From Bacteroidales bacterium (GTDB taxonomy: Bacteria > Bacteroidota > Bacteroidia > Bacteroidales > UBA932), in NCBI GenBank assembly GCA_017551405.1, contig JAFZLP010000012.1:1-6205 (forward strand): DNA of 6,205 nt. The letters run 5' to 3'. Below, in pieces: positions 1 to 6,078 of this stretch. Position 1 is the first letter of the stretch; each line of letters begins with the position of its first letter. Below the pieces are notes generated by a model that saw nothing but the letters and a program-made list of their open reading frames with translations, searched no databases and was not told the origin of the DNA. The translations under genes and the position numbers were made by a program.

Positions 1-1
1 A

Positions 2-484
2 ATCATACTCGACTCGGGAACCACCATGATGGAGATAGCGCGCAACCTCGACTCCTTCCAGAACCTCACCATCATCACCAACTCCCTCGATATCGCGCTC
101 ATACTCAGCCGCTACGAGAGGTTCAACGTGATAGTGCTGGGGGGCAGCATCCGTGTCATCTCGCATTCCACGGTGGGCATGCTGGCCGAAATGGGCCTCA
201 AGAACTTCTACTGCGACAAGCTCTTCCTCGGCGTGGACAGCGCCAACACCAGGGACGGCCTCTCCACGCCCAACATCGAAGAGGCCAGCCTCAACCAGGC
301 CATGATAGCATCGGCCAGGGAGGTGGTGGCAGTGTTCGATTCCAGCAAGATAGGCCGCCGCAGCTTCGCCCACATCGCCGACCTTTCCAAGATCAACACC
401 ATAATCACCGACAGCAACGCTCCCGAGGAGTTCCGCTCATTCGTCCGCAACGCGGGCATAGACCTTCACATAATAGACATCTAG
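2..484 (+). CDS. DeoR-family transcriptional regulator, C-terminal sensor domain (5' partial)
   Basis: This is the ligand-sensing half of a DeoR/GlpR-type repressor, a family that typically binds a phosphorylated sugar or related metabolite and releases its operator. The reading frame is open from the first bases of the window, so the ATG at 26 is internal: the residues before it read IILDSGTT, the classic start of the DeoR sensor domain. Numbering visible residues from base 2, the family landmarks follow in order: LDSGTT (3-8), TNS (26-28), LGGS (46-49), DKLFLG (72-77), then a TPN..EEA segment, a D-SK-G segment and a terminal ITD. About 160 residues are visible, roughly the whole sensor domain; the winged helix-turn-helix (usually 60-90 residues) lies upstream and cannot be seen. 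The permease gene begins 4 bp after the stop, so co-transcription is likely and the permease substrate may relate to the sensed ligand (inference). The effector cannot be named. Confidence 0.93.
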   Translation: MILDSGTTMMEIARNLDSFQNLTIITNSLDIALILSRYERFNVIVLGGSIRVISHSTVGMLAEMGLKNFYCDKLFLGVDSANTRDGLSTPNIEEASLNQAMIASAREVVAVFDSSKIGRRSFAHIADLSKINTIITDSNAPEEFRSFVRNAGIDLHIIDI

Positions 485-488
485 CAGT

Positions 489-1352
489 ATGGAAAAGAAA
501 CGCAACTGGTTGTTGTACGCCCTCATAACCATGGTGACATGGGGTATCTGGGGCGCATTCTCCGATTATCCCGACTACCCGGCCACCCTCACCTACGTGG
601 TATGGGCGATAAGCATGATCCCGTGCGCCCTCGTGGCCCTGGCGAACATCCGCTTCAAGCTCGACACCAGGCGCAAATCCGTGTTCCTGGGCATGGGAGT
701 GGGCCTTCTGGGCGCAGCCGGGCAGCTCATCCTGTTCGAGGCGCTCAAGTACGGCCCCGCCTACATCATCTTCCCGATGATTTCCGTGGCCCCCATCGTC
801 ACTGTGATCCTGTCGACGCTGGTGCTCAAGGAGCGCGTGAGCAAACTGGGTGTAATCGGCATAATCCTCGCCTTCGTAGCCATAATCTGCTTCTCCCTGT
901 CCGGCAAGTCCGACGAGGCGGTGAAGGGCAACCTGTGGATACTGCTGGCCTCGCTGGTATTCATTTTCTGGGGCATCCAGGCCTTCGTGATGAAGCTCGC
1001 CAACAACTACGCGCCCGACGCCGAAAGCGTCTTCGCCTACATGGCCATCGCGGCCGTGGCGCTCATCCCCGTGGCCCTGCTCATGACCGACTTCTCGCAG
1101 CCCATAAACCGCTCATTCAACGGCCCTTACCTCACTTTCTTCGTGCAGATACTGAACGCCATCGGCGCCCTCACGCTGGTATACGCCAACAGATACGGCA
1201 AGGCCATGATAGTGGCCCCGCTGGGCGACGCATGCGCCCCGGTGATAACCATCATCATCTCGCTGGTGCTGTATTCGCACATCCCCTCTCCCACCCAGAT
1301 AGTGGGCATGGTGGCGGCAATCGCCTGCGTGCTTATTTTCAGCCGGGAATAG
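489..1352 (+). CDS. EamA/DMT-superfamily permease, ten predicted membrane helices
   Basis: An inner-membrane transporter of the drug/metabolite transporter superfamily with two EamA repeats. The 287 residues are almost wholly hydrophobic segments joined by short charged loops. Repeat one covers about residues 6-138 and repeat two about 147-286, the usual EamA size and ten-helix pattern. Repeat one keeps the family's Leu-Lys-Glu-Arg stretch before its last helix (113-116); the matching place in repeat two reads LYSHIPS and lacks the Glu, so the halves have diverged. A central hydrophilic linker (GKSDEAVKGN, from 139) separates them. The ATG at 489 starts 4 bp after the regulator's stop and leads straight into an MEKKR cationic start before helix one, fitting the positive-inside rule. 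No Shine-Dalgarno is visible, as is normal in Bacteroidota. The family exports or imports amino acids, sugars, nucleosides and other small molecules; the substrate cannot be read from the sequence. The 3' end converges on the next gene with a 4-bp gap. Confidence 0.92.
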   Translation: MEKKRNWLLYALITMVTWGIWGAFSDYPDYPATLTYVVWAISMIPCALVALANIRFKLDTRRKSVFLGMGVGLLGAAGQLILFEALKYGPAYIIFPMISVAPIVTVILSTLVLKERVSKLGVIGIILAFVAIICFSLSGKSDEAVKGNLWILLASLVFIFWGIQAFVMKLANNYAPDAESVFAYMAIAAVALIPVALLMTDFSQPINRSFNGPYLTFFVQILNAIGALTLVYANRYGKAMIVAPLGDACAPVITIIISLVLYSHIPSPTQIVGMVAAIACVLIFSRE

Positions 1353-1356
1353 ACTC

Positions 1357-2640
1357 TTACTGCACGTCGGCCTCGAAGCCGATGCTCTGACCGGGCACAA
1401 GGTGGTCGCACTCTATGGCCACCCTGCTGTCCGCGGTGAAGCCCTTGCCCTCGAAGGCCAGCCACTGGCTCTCGCCGGGCATGAGCTGCGCCAGGCTGAA
1501 TTCGGAGCGGATGCCGTCAACCGACACGAAAGCGTCGCGGTAGATAGGGGCCACGCCCACGTTCTCCACGAGCACGGCGGCGCCCTTCTTGCCCACGCGG
1601 AAATCCTTCACGCGGAACTTGTAACCCATTGAAAGCGAGGCCTCCCGTATCCTGTCCCAGGACTGGTACATGGGCTGGCCGTCACCGATTATGAAGGTCA
1701 TGTGGAACTTCGCCACCTCATCTTCGAACACGCGGCCGTACATGCCCTCGGCGTCGAGGCAGTGCCTCTGGTCGAACTTGGTGTAGTAGCTGAATTCACC
1801 GCCCATCGGCGCCCTCTTGTAGCGCTCCTCGCCGAAGAACTTCCAGGATTCGTAGTTGTAACCGTCGTGGTCTTCGCACATGAAGGAGTCGTCGAAATTG
1901 CCGAAACGCAGGTCGAGCAGCGACTTGTCTTTCTGGAACGGGCCGTATTTGGAGTCTGCCGCATCGATCGAGATGCTGTAGGTGGTCTCCTTGAACCACT
2001 CCGCCATGTCACGCATGAACTCGGCCTGGAAGGCCTTGTCGGGGAAGGTCCTGCCCATGATGAAAGGCCCGTCGTAGATGTGGTATTCCGCCCAGAGGCC
2101 GTAGCCGGTCTCGACGAAGGCCAGCCTGGGGTCGGTGTCGTAGCGCTCGGCGAAACGGCGGTGGAACTCCTTGTGGAAGCGCTTCAGCTCGGCGCATCGC
2201 CAGTCGGGGAAACAGGTGCGCGCCCCCTCGCTCTTGCCCACCTTCTCTTCATAGTCGGGCAGGGCCTTGATGTAGTCGGGAACGGCGCATTCCTGCCCCA
2301 CGTAGGTGTACCTGAAACGCACCACGGCCTGATGCCCGCGCGACGCCACCTCTTCGAGGAGGCGGTCCATAGGCGTCCAGTCGAACACGTCCTTCTCTTT
2401 GCAAACGTCGTTGTAGAGCATGTACGAGAACTCCAGCTGGATGTCGGGGGTCTTGTTGCGGGAATTGGTGGTCCACAGCACGATTCCGGTCATGGGCTGC
2501 ACGGCAGTGACTTCGCTCTTGAGCGGAACCCTTTTCATATGGGCGTATTCCTTGGGAACTCCTTCATTGTCGGGGATGTCTCCGCTGCAGTTGCAGGAAA
2601 AGGCAAGCAGGACGGAAGCAAACAGGGCAAGATGTTTCAT
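1357..2640 (-). CDS. DUF4832-type TIM-barrel lipoprotein, probable glycosidase-like protein
   Basis: A predicted 427-residue exported lipoprotein resembling the DUF4832 (with N-terminal DUF4874-like) proteins of Bacteroidota, which look like clan-A glycosidase barrels but whose activity I do not know. Residues 1-15 are a short signal peptide (MKHLALFASVLLAFS) ending at Cys16, with a second Cys at 18. The barrel part shows a D-W-T-P-M-D segment at 87-92, a strand reading AVVRFRY (105-111), a GLWAEYH segment at 181-187 matching the family's G-WGEWH block with E185 as candidate acid, FGNFDDSFM at 246-254, and MGGEF at 279-283 with E282 as a second candidate carboxylate. From about residue 340 a beta-rich C-terminal domain follows (VLVENVGVAPIYRD). 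The frame stays open well upstream on this strand, but that part is antisense to the neighbouring gene; the ATG at 2640 is chosen because it alone gives a signal peptide and sits just after a -7 promoter box. It is divergent from the GH36-phosphatase gene, suggesting joint use in glycan breakdown (inference). Confidence 0.82.
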   Translation of the reverse strand: MKHLALFASVLLAFSCNCSGDIPDNEGVPKEYAHMKRVPLKSEVTAVQPMTGIVLWTTNSRNKTPDIQLEFSYMLYNDVCKEKDVFDWTPMDRLLEEVASRGHQAVVRFRYTYVGQECAVPDYIKALPDYEEKVGKSEGARTCFPDWRCAELKRFHKEFHRRFAERYDTDPRLAFVETGYGLWAEYHIYDGPFIMGRTFPDKAFQAEFMRDMAEWFKETTYSISIDAADSKYGPFQKDKSLLDLRFGNFDDSFMCEDHDGYNYESWKFFGEERYKRAPMGGEFSYYTKFDQRHCLDAEGMYGRVFEDEVAKFHMTFIIGDGQPMYQSWDRIREASLSMGYKFRVKDFRVGKKGAAVLVENVGVAPIYRDAFVSVDGIRSEFSLAQLMPGESQWLAFEGKGFTADSRVAIECDHLVPGQSIGFEADVQ

Positions 2641-2657
2641 ATCGGTCTTTCGGTTGT

Positions 2658-2689
2658 TTTGCAAAGATAAGTTCTTTTCTTTAATTTTG
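2658..2689 (+). promoter_or_regulatory. Full Bacteroidetes-type promoter for the GH36-phosphatase gene
   Basis: TTTG at 2658-2661 (-33 box), a 20-bp spacer, and TAATTTTG at 2682-2689 (-7 box, matching TAnnTTTG) form a complete Bacteroidetes housekeeping-sigma promoter with normal spacing. The -7 box ends only 5 bp before the ATG at 2695, so the transcript should begin at or within a few bases of the start codon. Its -33 TTTG is one half of a TTTGCAAA palindrome whose other half is the TTTG of the opposing -7 box. Confidence 0.75.
2662..2669 (-). promoter_or_regulatory. Bacteroidetes-type -7 box for the DUF4832 lipoprotein gene
   Basis: On the minus strand the octamer reads TATCTTTG, a perfect match to the Bacteroidetes -7 consensus TAnnTTTG. 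It ends 21 bp before the ATG at 2640, so transcription should begin around 2655-2658, giving a leader of roughly 15-18 nt. At the expected -33 distance (19 bp upstream) only a weak TTAC is found, so this promoter may be weaker or need an activator. Confidence 0.72.
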
Positions 2690-2694
2690 TAAGT

Positions 2695-5600
2695 ATGAAA
2701 CATTCCCACTTCCTGGCACTGTCCGTTATAGCACTGGCCCTTCTCGCCCAGGCCTGCAAAGTAACCACGATAAGCTCCGGCGACCTTGTCATCACCCCCG
2801 CCGAAAACGGGTTCCAGACCGCCTTCGACAAGGCCGGGACTCCCCTCTTCGGGGGCGATTCCCAGCTGGCCACCATCCGCATCGGAGGCAAGGACCTGGC
2901 CTTCAGGAACACTGCAAGCAGCAAGAAGCGCATCAGCGACGCCTTCGGCAAAGGCACCTGCTATACTTTCAAAGGCGAATCGGTGGAAGCTCCCGCCGTC
3001 CTGCGCGAACTCACCATCCGCGTCTACGACGACTTCCCCGCCACCGCGCTGGTGCAGGCCACTTTCCGCAACGCCTCCGGCGAGACTCTCCTTGCCGACG
3101 GCTGGACGCTCTGCCCCATGGAAGTGAAGGCCGATGAGCCCGGCCCGTACTTTTGGTCGTTCCAGGGCCAGTCCACCACCTACCGTGAAGACTGGCTCAA
3201 GCCCATAGACGAGGAGTTCTACCAGCGCAACTTCATGGGCATGAACGACCCCGACTACGGCGGCGGCGTGCCCGCAGTGTGCCTGTGGCGCAGGGATGCC
3301 GGCGTGATGACCGGCCATCTCCAGCCCAACCCCGAAATCGTGAGCCTGCCGGTGGTAAAGGAAGCCGGCAAAGACTACGCCGACATCTCGCTGGTGAAGG
3401 AGTTCGACGAGCCGGTTGCCCTGGCCCCCGATGCCGGAATAGACACCTACACCGGCTTCATCCACGTGTACGAAGGCGACTGCTTCCTGCCGCTCCGCAA
3501 TTATGCCGGCCTGCTCGACAGGGTAGGCGTAAAGATGCCCGAGAGCGTGCCCGAGGCCTACGAGACCGCCTGGTGCGCATGGGGTTATGAAAGGCAGTTC
3601 ACCCTCAGCGAAATAGTGGGCACCCTTCCGAAAGTGAAGGAACTGGGCTTCAAGTGGGCCACGCTCGACGACGGCTACCAGATTGCCGAAGGCGACTGGG
3701 ACCTCACCAAGGAGCGTTTCCCCAACGGCGACGCCGACATGAAATACCTGGTGGACGAGTTCCACAAGTACGGCCTCAAGGCCGAGCTCTGGTGGGCTCC
3801 GCTCGCCGCCGACCCCGGCACCGGATTCCTCAGCAAATACCCCAATTCCATAATCCTCGGCAAGGACGGGAAGCCGCAGCTGATCGACTGGTGGTTCAGC
3901 TGGACCCTCTCCCCGGTCGATCCCGACGTGCTCCGCGAGCACTCCGCCCTGATTCACAAATTCATCGCCGACTACGGTTTCGACGGCCTCAAGCTCGACG
4001 GCCAGCACATGAACGCCGTGGCCCCCGACTACAGCCCGGCGCATCATCCCGACGATCCCGAGAAGTCCTGCAGGGAACTCCCCCACTACTATGAGGTGCT
4101 GCACGAGACCGCACGCGCGGTGAAGCCGCACGCCGTGCTTCAGTACTGCCCCTGCGGAGACTGCTTCTCAGTGTACAACCTGCCCTATATCGACAAAGCC
4201 GTATCTTCCGATCCCACAAGCAGTTACCAGATACGCACCAAGGGCTACGTGCTCCGCGCGCTGGCCCCGAAGCTGGCCTACTACGGCGACCACATCGAGC
4301 TCTCCGACGGCGGCAACGACTTCCCCACCCAGCTCGGCATCGGCGCCGTCATAGGCACCAAGTTCACCTGGCCCAAGGACAATCCGCACGCCTCGCAGTC
4401 GTTCCTGCTCACTCCCGAGAAAGAGGCGCTCCTCAGGAACGCCCTCGCCATCTACGAAGAGAAGGGCCTCGCCCTCGGCGAGTACGTCCCCGGCCTGTAT
4501 GACATAGGCTTCGACTACCCCGAAACCCATGTGATTTCCCGCAACGGCTGCCTCTACTATGCCTTCTACACCACCGGAGAGCCCGTTCAGAGCGTGGAGC
4601 TCCGCGGGCTCGAGAAGGGCTGCACCTACCGCGTCACCGACTACTACAACCATCGTGACCTCGGCACCGTCACGGCAGACGACACCACCGTGCTTGAAGT
4701 TCCGGTGGACGGCAGCCTGCTGCTCGAGGTTTCGAAAGACGAGGGTGCCACTGTGGCAACGCTCAGGGAACATCCCGAGCTGCTCACCGGCACCGACTAC
4801 GTCTGCCCCATGGACAAGCTCGACGCCACTCCCGCACCGGCAGGCTACAAGCCCTTCTATATCAGCCACTACGGCCGCCACGGCGCCCGCTATGCCTACC
4901 AGCCCATCAACTACGACATGATAGGCGATGCGCTTGCCAAGGCCGAAAAGGAAGACAACCTCACCGAGTTCGGCAAGGACTTCAAAGCCCGCTTCGACCG
5001 CCTGTATCCGCAGGTGGAGCACAGGGCCGGCGACCTCTCCAGCGTGGGCTGGCGGCAGCAGCAGGCTCTCTCGGCGCTCACCTATGCCACCTATCCCGAG
5101 GTATTCCCCGACGGCGCGCGCGTGCGGGCCGTCTCCTCCCCCTCGCTGCGCAGCACCATGACCATGTCGTCATATTGCCTGGGCATCCAGAAGCAGAACC
5201 CGAAACTGGTTGTAACTGAAAGCGTTGCAGATGTCAACCTGCCGGCGGTACTGCCGCTCGACAGCCGCAATCCCTTCCCCGACGACAGCTATCAGCGCAC
5301 CCCCGTCCCGTTCAAGGAGACCAAGGAGCAGTACGCCGCCCGCAACCTCGATTCGCATGCGGTGCTCTGCAAGCTGTTCAAGAATCCCGCCGGGGTGGTG
5401 AAGAGTTCCGGCGAATATGAGCTCGCCGCCTACCTGTACTTCTTCGCCTCCGGCATGAACAGCCTCGACACCGACCTCGACTTCATGGACCTGTTCACCT
5501 TCGACGAGAAACTCGCCGTCTGGCGCATCGACAATTTCGAGTTCTACACCGGCGCATGGCGCAATCACCTGGGCTACCAGCCCGTGGTGGACGACATCAA

Positions 5601-5916
5601 GGCCCGCGCGAACGAATGCATCGCGGCCGGCGGCCACGGGGCCGACCTCCGCTTCGCCCACGACTACACCTTCCTGGCGCTGCTCATGTGCCTGAATGTG
5701 GACGGCTACGGCAGGGAGGCCGCCACCCCCGAGGAAATCGAAGACATCTGCCAGTCGTACAGGGTGCCGATGGGGGCCAACCTCTATTTCGTGCTTTACC
5801 GCAAGGACGGCAGCGACGACATCCTCTTCAAGGTGCTCCTCAACGGCGAGGCGGCGCATCTCCCCCTCCCCGACTCAGACTGGCCGTATTATCATTGGTC
5901 GGATTTCTGCAGTTAG
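2695..5916 (+). CDS. Lipoprotein fusion: GH36-like alpha-galactosidase + histidine phosphatase (MINPP/phytase-like)
   Basis: A 1073-residue exported two-enzyme protein. Residues 1-20 are a signal peptide ending LLAQA-Cys21, a relaxed lipobox, so it is probably a membrane-anchored lipoprotein. Residues about 25-285 are the beta-rich GH36 N-terminal domain. The melibiase-type barrel spans about 290-590: WCAWGY (293-298), LDDGYQ (324-329), WWAP (366-369), LKLDGQ (432-437; D435 is the candidate nucleophile), CPCGDC (485-490), SSDP (504-507; D506 is the candidate acid/base) and a GDH-ELS segment. A beta-sandwich follows to about 682. After a short linker, from about 690, comes a histidine phosphatase: a PAPAGYKPFYISHYGRHGAR stretch with R728, H729 (phosphate-accepting) and R732, R811 in RAVSS, and AHD (H989, D990) as the distal motif. 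GH36 acts on terminal alpha-galactose; the phosphatase clan includes phytases and MINPPs. The phosphatase has no signal peptide or start of its own. It ends YYHWSDFCS, perhaps a few residues short of relatives. There is no plausible alternative start, as the next Met is near residue 142. Exact substrates are unknown. Confidence 0.93.
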   Translation: MKHSHFLALSVIALALLAQACKVTTISSGDLVITPAENGFQTAFDKAGTPLFGGDSQLATIRIGGKDLAFRNTASSKKRISDAFGKGTCYTFKGESVEAPAVLRELTIRVYDDFPATALVQATFRNASGETLLADGWTLCPMEVKADEPGPYFWSFQGQSTTYREDWLKPIDEEFYQRNFMGMNDPDYGGGVPAVCLWRRDAGVMTGHLQPNPEIVSLPVVKEAGKDYADISLVKEFDEPVALAPDAGIDTYTGFIHVYEGDCFLPLRNYAGLLDRVGVKMPESVPEAYETAWCAWGYERQFTLSEIVGTLPKVKELGFKWATLDDGYQIAEGDWDLTKERFPNGDADMKYLVDEFHKYGLKAELWWAPLAADPGTGFLSKYPNSIILGKDGKPQLIDWWFSWTLSPVDPDVLREHSALIHKFIADYGFDGLKLDGQHMNAVAPDYSPAHHPDDPEKSCRELPHYYEVLHETARAVKPHAVLQYCPCGDCFSVYNLPYIDKAVSSDPTSSYQIRTKGYVLRALAPKLAYYGDHIELSDGGNDFPTQLGIGAVIGTKFTWPKDNPHASQSFLLTPEKEALLRNALAIYEEKGLALGEYVPGLYDIGFDYPETHVISRNGCLYYAFYTTGEPVQSVELRGLEKGCTYRVTDYYNHRDLGTVTADDTTVLEVPVDGSLLLEVSKDEGATVATLREHPELLTGTDYVCPMDKLDATPAPAGYKPFYISHYGRHGARYAYQPINYDMIGDALAKAEKEDNLTEFGKDFKARFDRLYPQVEHRAGDLSSVGWRQQQALSALTYATYPEVFPDGARVRAVSSPSLRSTMTMSSYCLGIQKQNPKLVVTESVADVNLPAVLPLDSRNPFPDDSYQRTPVPFKETKEQYAARNLDSHAVLCKLFKNPAGVVKSSGEYELAAYLYFFASGMNSLDTDLDFMDLFTFDEKLAVWRIDNFEFYTGAWRNHLGYQPVVDDIKARANECIAAGGHGADLRFAHDYTFLALLMCLNVDGYGREAATPEEIEDICQSYRVPMGANLYFVLYRKDGSDDILFKVLLNGEAAHLPLPDSDWPYYHWSDFCS

Positions 5917-5942
5917 CGGCCACCGCCGGCCCCAATTTGAAA

Positions 5943-5958
5943 GTCTGCATCAGCAGAC
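5943..5958. repeat. Small inverted repeat (6-bp stem)
   Basis: GTCTGC (5943-5948), ATCA loop, GCAGAC (5953-5958). It is a perfect 6-bp stem with a 4-nt loop, 27 bp after the stop of the fusion gene. There is no T-run after it, so it is not an intrinsic terminator; it could protect the mRNA 3' end. An 8-bp GC palindrome, GCCCGGGC, follows at 5960-5967. Confidence 0.5.
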
Positions 5959-5972
5959 CGCCCGGGCCCGTG

Positions 5973-5992
5973 ACTTTTGCGGGAGCAAAAGT
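5973..5992. repeat. Inverted repeat with GNRA-type loop (8-bp stem)
   Basis: ACTTTTGC (5973-5980), GGGA loop, GCAAAAGT (5985-5992). The stem is perfect and, read on the plus strand, the loop GGGA fits the GNRA tetraloop pattern, which suggests that the RNA form is what matters. No U-tract follows. It is the second of three hairpins in the 130-bp gap between the fusion gene and the terminator, and may be part of a dispersed intergenic repeat. Confidence 0.55.
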
Positions 5993-6018
5993 TGGAAAGG
6001 GCTTAAGGGCGCAGGGGT

Positions 6019-6038
6019 TTGGGGCGGCTTAGCCCCAA
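6019..6038. repeat. Inverted repeat (7-bp GC-rich stem)
   Basis: TTGGGGC (6019-6025), GGCTTA loop, GCCCCAA (6032-6038). It is a perfect 7-bp stem with a 6-nt loop. Its right arm belongs to the 9-bp word GCCCCAATT (6032-6040), which also occurs at 5929-5937 just after the fusion gene, so the hairpin cluster is bracketed by a short direct repeat. Confidence 0.5.
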
Positions 6039-6046
6039 TTACTAAC

Positions 6047-6077
6047 AAAAAAGGAAGCCAAAACGGCTTCCTTTTTT
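6047..6077. terminator. Bidirectional intrinsic terminator between the fusion gene and tRNA-Val
   Basis: A perfect 13-bp stem: six A, then GGAAGCC (6047-6059), an AAAAC loop (6060-6064), then GGCTTCC and six T (6065-6077). The inner 7 bp are mostly GC and both flanks give a T-run on the strand read through, so it can stop plus-strand transcription from the fusion gene and minus-strand transcription from the tRNA. It begins one base past the mature 3' end of the tRNA. Confidence 0.9.
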
Positions 6078-6078
6078 G

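Noticed and set aside
1702..2670. Plus-strand open frame of 322 codons
   Set aside because: It lies opposite the DUF4832 gene, its sequence is Val/Glu/Gly/His-rich as expected for an antisense frame, and it resembles no family.
2632..2703. 10-bp inverted repeat (ATGTTTCATA / TATGAAACAT) flanking the divergent promoter region
   Set aside because: Both genes start Met-Lys-His with the same codons, so the repeat is largely explained by shared coding starts. An operator role is possible but not supported.
2641..4131. Long minus-strand open frame extending upstream of the DUF4832 gene by about 497 codons
   Set aside because: It is antisense to the GH36 coding region, has no recognisable domain, and is an effect of GC-rich codons lacking stops. 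The signal peptide and promoter box place the true start at 2640.
4720..4830. Frameshift or assembly error creating the fusion
   Set aside because: The frame is continuous, codon use is uniform, and both domains are complete on each side. Reads are still needed for proof, but nothing in the sequence suggests an error.
4168..5022. Minus-strand open frame of 284 codons
   Set aside because: It is antisense to the fusion gene with the same low-information composition. It contains no motif, and the opposing frame carries clear catalytic motifs.
5170..5859. Minus-strand open frame of 229 codons
   Set aside because: It is a shadow of the phosphatase domain, with no family resemblance and no promoter box or start context.
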